Part shown: positions 28,476 through 31,359 of the stretch, one piece after another | Position numbering within the stretch: the stretch's first letter is position 1 | How the letters are laid out: every line of letters starts with the position of its first letter | DNA from: Pseudopyrenochaeta lycopersici | Lineage: Eukaryota > Ascomycota > Dothideomycetes > Pleosporales > Pseudopyrenochaetaceae | NCBI GenBank assembly: GCA_003313425.1 | Contig: NHZP01000119.1 | Location: forward strand, 1 to 31,359 | Length of the DNA: 31,359 nt | Direction: 5' to 3' | Position numbers and translations under genes: made by a program | Notes under the pieces: generated by a model | What the model saw: the letters and a program-made list of their open reading frames with translations, nothing else | Told to the model about the DNA's origin: nothing | The model's database searches: none

Positions 28476-29252
28476 ATGGCATCGTATACCGGGCAGGGAA
28501 CTAGCCTGGTCAAGGCTGTTGGTGATGGTGATTTACTGTCACTCGACCAGCTTCGGCCGGGTCAGAGGGGCTCCCCCTTCCCTGGGACAGCGGCAAACAT
28601 TCAAGAGGTGCGGAGGCACATTCCTAGTAAGTATGTACTTCTTTCGTTAGGTTGGGCTTCCCCAACTAATAGAATAATAGAGCTGGTGGAGCAAGCTGTG
28701 TCCCTTACCTTCTGTATGGAATTGTCGGGAGAACAGTCTTGGTGGCTCACCAAAGAAAGCGGATGCCTTCCTATCCAATGCCTTTCTCATAAGCGCAGAT
28801 TATGTCCGGAAGACTACAAGGAACGTTATGCGCAGAGATTTATTCGACAGTCGCTCCTTGTGCTCAAGGTAGACGCACGCTTGTATGGGGTGGAGCGGAG
28901 CTTTGTTGCGTTTGCGGAGCTCTCAATAGAGGGACTTGATGTGCTTGTACAGCGCATTTTACCTCTTCTTATACTACCTGGAGGGCAGAGGGCGGAGGCT
29001 TCTGTTGTTGACGAAGTGCTTCAGTTGTTAGACAATGGATGGTATAGCACCAGCGTGGACTGCGCGTGTACGCTGCACAGGGCATGTGAGCCTTGTGGGT
29101 TTTTATCTTATAAATCTCAAAGGTTTGTTCGTCTAGACCGATTCCATTGTGTATGGCCTTTTGGAGAGTCCGTGTGGTTTGCTGGACGCAGCGATGCGGT
29201 AGGAGAAGTCCATCCCTTGCGGTGTGAGTGGCTTTCCTGTTCCAGTCTGTAG
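28476..29252 (+). CDS. ESG-family protein, unit 12
   Basis: Exons are 28476-28626 (151 bp, the family length) and 28681-29252, giving 240 residues. The intron 28627-28680 begins GTAAGT, has CTAAT and ends ATAG. It is 54 bp, in frame and free of stops, so an unspliced 258-residue form would also be open. Start in GCGATGGCATCG. Landmarks are LVEQAVSLTF, WLTKESGCLPIQC, FAELSIEGLDVLVQRILPLL, DCACTLHRACEPC, GRSDAVG and EWLSC. Very close to unit 2 in the region RAEASVVDEV, pointing to recent exchange or duplication. Confidence 0.8.
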   Translation: MASYTGQGTSLVKAVGDGDLLSLDQLRPGQRGSPFPGTAANIQEVRRHIPSKYVLLSLGWASPTNRIIELVEQAVSLTFCMELSGEQSWWLTKESGCLPIQCLSHKRRLCPEDYKERYAQRFIRQSLLVLKVDARLYGVERSFVAFAELSIEGLDVLVQRILPLLILPGGQRAEASVVDEVLQLLDNGWYSTSVDCACTLHRACEPCGFLSYKSQRFVRLDRFHCVWPFGESVWFAGRSDAVGEVHPLRCEWLSCSSL

Positions 29253-29643
29253 GTGGCATCATGTTTATCTAAGGTACGGAGTATACTATGGTATTGTTAA
29301 CAATGGTGTGATCTTGTAATCCACGTGTGTTTTTAGTAATCATAGGTGCAGGAATCCGCATCGGTGTGTAGTAGTAGTGTAGCGTCCTAGGTATGTTTGT
29401 TATACTAGCAGTGTAATTATTTTTATCTCTTCGAAAAGAGTATTAATGTAGTAATGGCAGGGCCCTTACAACAAATCAGAATTTGTGGTGCGCAGCTTGG
29501 TCAGTAAGGGTGTGGGAGCCCTCAGGATGGAACACCATCTCTCAGAAAAAAATAAAAAATTGGCTAAGTCCAATTTTGTTGTGGCTGGAGGCGATCCCAG
29601 GTCACATGGAGTGTGGCGCATGGAGGGGGCACGGGCCCCGACT

Positions 29644-29697
29644 CAACTTTCTAGTGTGGCGTTTTGCCTATATATGATTCCTTTCACTAGAAAGTTG
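29644..29697. other. Origin-like hairpin, unit 12/13 junction
   Basis: Perfect 13-bp arms. The loop has GGCGTTTTGCC and TATATATGATT. No telomere repeats. Confidence 0.75.
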
Positions 29698-29960
29698 TCA
29701 AGTGGTCGAGGAGCCCCGTGCTCCTTGACCCCTGACACTTTACCTGTAAGCAGAGCCCGCGATTGGAGATCGCAACGGAGTGTTAGTCTTTTTAAAGACT
29801 AGGGGCGCTGCACTTAGTAACCACAGCAAAGCACGGACGTGTGGTCATCTGACATGGTGTGGCACGCTTTGATCTTCGATCTAATTGGTCTATGAACATA
29901 GACACGGGGGGCGGGCAGGACACTGCCAACTAGGGACTAGTCACTCCTGGTAGTGCTGGC
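29680..29960 (+). other. Conserved structured 5' region (unit 13 as example)
   Basis: Most units share the same chain of short hairpins with changing bases but kept pairing. Hairpin 1: GGAGC/GCTCC here (29710, 29720), GGCAGC/GCTGCC in unit 1 (10675, 10686), CCAGC/GCTGG in unit 5 (16977, 16987). Hairpin 2: TAGTCTTT/AAAGACTA here (29784, 29794), TAAACTA/TAGTTTA in unit 2 (12306, 12317), CAAGCTAC/GTAGTTTG in unit 5 (17051, 17061). Hairpin 3: GATCATCTGATC (12370), GTCAGATGAC (17113), GGTCACTTGACC (26653). Further helices follow (AATCAG/CTGATT, GTCTA/TAGAC). It lies before the TATA box, so it is a DNA element or a separate transcript. Confidence 0.6.
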
Positions 29961-30002
29961 TGTTTGGATACACCGGCTGAGATTTGTCTGTGGAGCGGAC
30001 AC

Positions 30003-30791
30003 ATGGTAGTGTTAGAGAGTGGGCAGCGGAGCGGTCTTCATGGACTGTACAGTTCTAGTCATATTGTACGCCGTGGTCGGCGTGTCCTCTGCGTCTGCAC
30101 AGTGTGCATTCCGAGTAGGGTTGTTGTCAGGATGCGACAATTGGAGACCCGGCTTCAGAGTGGGCGTATGCGTTACTCGACGTCTGTTCCCACCGCCGCG
30201 CTTAGCGAGGTTGAGTTTGCTCAACTACTGGGAGGTGTTCTGAATAGTATCGGTGGGCGTACGGTGCGCTGGGAAGCGCCATCATGGTTGGTAGCCGCAG
30301 TGAGACCCGTGGGTTCTCATGGAGTGTCCCCGATAGGTTCCTGTACGGAGTATGAAGTGTTGGTGTCGTTTGCGCAGCGGACTCGGGTAGCGCATTCGTC
30401 TCGACGTCTCCATCTGCAGCGGAGCGAGTGGAATGTTACTATTGAGCGGGTACCGTGTCATGGCAAGGTGCGGAAGGAGTTTTTCCGCGATGAACTCGAG
30501 CGATGGAGTCGTGGAGCTCCCTTTTCTGCCGGTTGTTTTGGCACCGGACTCGAGGCTGTCGGCGTAAACCAGTCTGGCTATGAAGTGGCCGTTCGTGGGG
30601 GATTTCGACGTTACGATAGTGGCGGGTACACGTTGTTGAGCACGAGGAGCGCTGTTGATGATAAGAAACGTCAAGAGTATCGGCAGATGGTATCTTTTAC
30701 TGCGGAGCTAGAGGCCATTTTTTTAGAGATGTGTCGTCTTACACGTCTTCTCGAGGAAGTTAATTGTTATGTTGATGGTTTATGCTTGTAA
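30003..30791 (+). CDS. Unknown protein of up to 262 residues, unit 13
   Basis: Open frame from ATG 30003. A second in-frame ATG at 30132 begins MRQLETRLQSGRMRYS and would give 219 residues. Either could be right, and the lack of a TATATAA makes an upstream exon possible. The protein is basic (many Arg, e.g. RRLHLQRSEWNVTIERVPCHG), with a central SPIGSCTEYEVLVSFAQRTR and a helical, Leu-rich end (ELEAIFLEMCRLTRLLEEV). High Arg content and single copy make it a candidate nucleic-acid-binding or capsid protein, without any motif to prove it. Confidence 0.6.
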   Translation: MVVLESGQRSGLHGLYSSSHIVRRGRRVLCVCTVCIPSRVVVRMRQLETRLQSGRMRYSTSVPTAALSEVEFAQLLGGVLNSIGGRTVRWEAPSWLVAAVRPVGSHGVSPIGSCTEYEVLVSFAQRTRVAHSSRRLHLQRSEWNVTIERVPCHGKVRKEFFRDELERWSRGAPFSAGCFGTGLEAVGVNQSGYEVAVRGGFRRYDSGGYTLLSTRSAVDDKKRQEYRQMVSFTAELEAIFLEMCRLTRLLEEVNCYVDGLCL

Positions 30792-31223
30792 CAGTAGATG
30801 TTACTGGTAAACTAGCCTTAGTAGAAGCGTTAGGGTATGTTACTGAATAGGCTTGTTTTTCATAGCTTTACGCAGTATGGGTTAATTTTGGTAGGTAGAG
30901 CCAGTTTTATGTTTTTTTGCGGACGCCATATTATCGGTAGAGGTACTATTTGAGTTGTATACTACTCCTAGCCAAAGAAATAGAGTAGTATTATGCACAG
31001 TTTTAGATTGGTTTGTATTATTCACTAATTATTGTATGTAGGTTTTGTACAGAAGCCAAGAAAAAAGAATTTGTATGGCGGAGCTGTCGTCATGAAGGGT
31101 GTGGGCGCCCTGTTAATGGAACATCAAACCTCTCGAAAAATGCGTAAGTCCATTTTGTTGTGGCTGGAGGGCCAGGCAGAGTCACGTTAGCTGTGGCGCG
31201 GATTTCGCGCACAGACCCTCCCT

Positions 31224-31248
31224 CAACTTTCGAGTGCTATATATGATT
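31224..31248 (+). other. Left half of origin hairpin at array right end
   Basis: CAACTTTCGAGTG and CTATATATGATT are present and the CCTTTCACTAG arm is replaced by telomere. This is the complement of the half hairpin at 10647. Confidence 0.75.
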
Positions 31249-31359
31249 AGGGTTAGGGTTAGGGTTAGGGTTAGGGTTAGGGTTAGGGTTAGGGTTAGGG
31301 TTAGGGTTAGGGTTAGGGTTAGGGTTAGGGTTAGGGTTAGGGTTAGGGTTAGGGTTAGG
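31248..31359 (+). repeat. Terminal telomere, about 18.7 TTAGGG repeats
   Basis: 112 nt of uninterrupted TTAGGG-phase sequence to the window edge. The G-rich strand runs toward the right end, as expected for the right end of a chromosome. Confidence 0.95.

Larger units (their letters stand above)
28097..29679 (+). mobile_element. Array unit 12 (ESG-family gene)
   Basis: 1583 bp. The 5' region contains GCCTAGGGACTAGGC, a perfect hairpin replacing the ACT/AGT or CTCG/CGAG pairs seen at this place elsewhere. Confidence 0.85.
10647..31248 (+). mobile_element. Telomere-attached array of 13 segment-like units
   Basis: Thirteen head-to-tail units begin with CCTTTCACTAGAAAGTTG and end with TATATATGATT. 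Without interposed telomere repeats they measure 1556, 1578, 1570, 1597, 1578, 1586, 1596, 1575, 1574, 1597, 1577, 1583 and 1569 bp. Every unit has a different central gene on the plus strand. About 250-330 bp after the start and about 170 bp before the end are shared in pattern by nearly all units. One unit encodes a Rep-type HUH nuclease and one a Rad52-like annealing protein. The natural reading is integrated monomers of a multipartite circular DNA element. The flanks show no terminal inverted repeats beyond the half hairpins and no target-site duplication, only telomere repeats. Confidence 0.85.
29680..31248 (+). mobile_element. Array unit 13 (unknown gene), chromosome-terminal
   Basis: 1569 bp. 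It ends in the left half hairpin and TATATATGATT, then telomere. CTAGGGACTAG is present (about 29931) but no TATATAA follows. Confidence 0.85.

Noticed and set aside
10647..31248. CRISPR array or ordinary tandem gene duplication
   Set aside because: Repeats are hundreds of bases long and flank different eukaryotic, mostly spliced genes. Breakpoints fall exactly in an origin-like loop, which simple duplication would not give.

Overview
The window is the right-hand end of a fungal, probably filamentous ascomycete, chromosome. It ends in about 18.7 TTAGGG repeats (31248-31359). The genes carry 47-87 bp introns with fungal donor and CTAAC-type branch sites. There is a decayed telomere-linked RecQ-type gene, a Kex2-processed repeat precursor, and an AT-rich RIP-like block.

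Layout. (1) 1-3634: subtelomeric gene relics, namely a frameshifted telomere-linked-helicase-type pseudogene lacking its helicase core and a DUF3723-like ORF with an internal stop. (2) 3936-7033: two intact-looking secreted-protein genes, one with a GPI-type tail (minus strand) and one encoding a precursor of five 55-residue repeats cut at Lys-Arg sites (plus strand). (3) 7034-10627: about 3.6 kb of AT-rich, C-depleted, gene-free DNA with decayed satellites. It ends abruptly in three TTAGGG repeats, an old chromosome end. (4) 10647-31248: a head-to-tail array of 13 different units of 1,556-1,597 bp, all in the same orientation, each with one gene (mostly spliced) flanked by shared sequence. 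(5) The terminal telomere.

The array is the main discovery. Adjacent units meet inside one origin-like hairpin (CAACTTTCTAGTG / CACTAGAAAGTTG) whose loop carries TATATATGATT followed by CCTTT. The array begins exactly with the right half of this hairpin and ends exactly with the left half, each joined to telomeric repeats. Four internal junctions carry 1, 2, 3 or 5 whole TTAGGG repeats at that same point. One unit encodes a Rep-type HUH endonuclease (HYH, then YxxK) without a visible helicase domain. Another encodes a Rad52-family strand-annealing protein. Seven encode paralogues of an unknown Cys-rich family, and four encode unrelated unknown proteins.

My interpretation (inference) is that these are segments of a multipartite small circular DNA element, a CRESS-DNA-virus-like or plasmid-like genome of at least 13 circles. 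They would be linearised at the Rep site and joined to the chromosome telomere, with Rep and the Rad52-like protein as candidate agents. No capsid gene can be recognised, so virus versus capsidless element is open, although the nearly constant unit length suggests a packaging or replication size limit. I do not recognise this combination as a described system.
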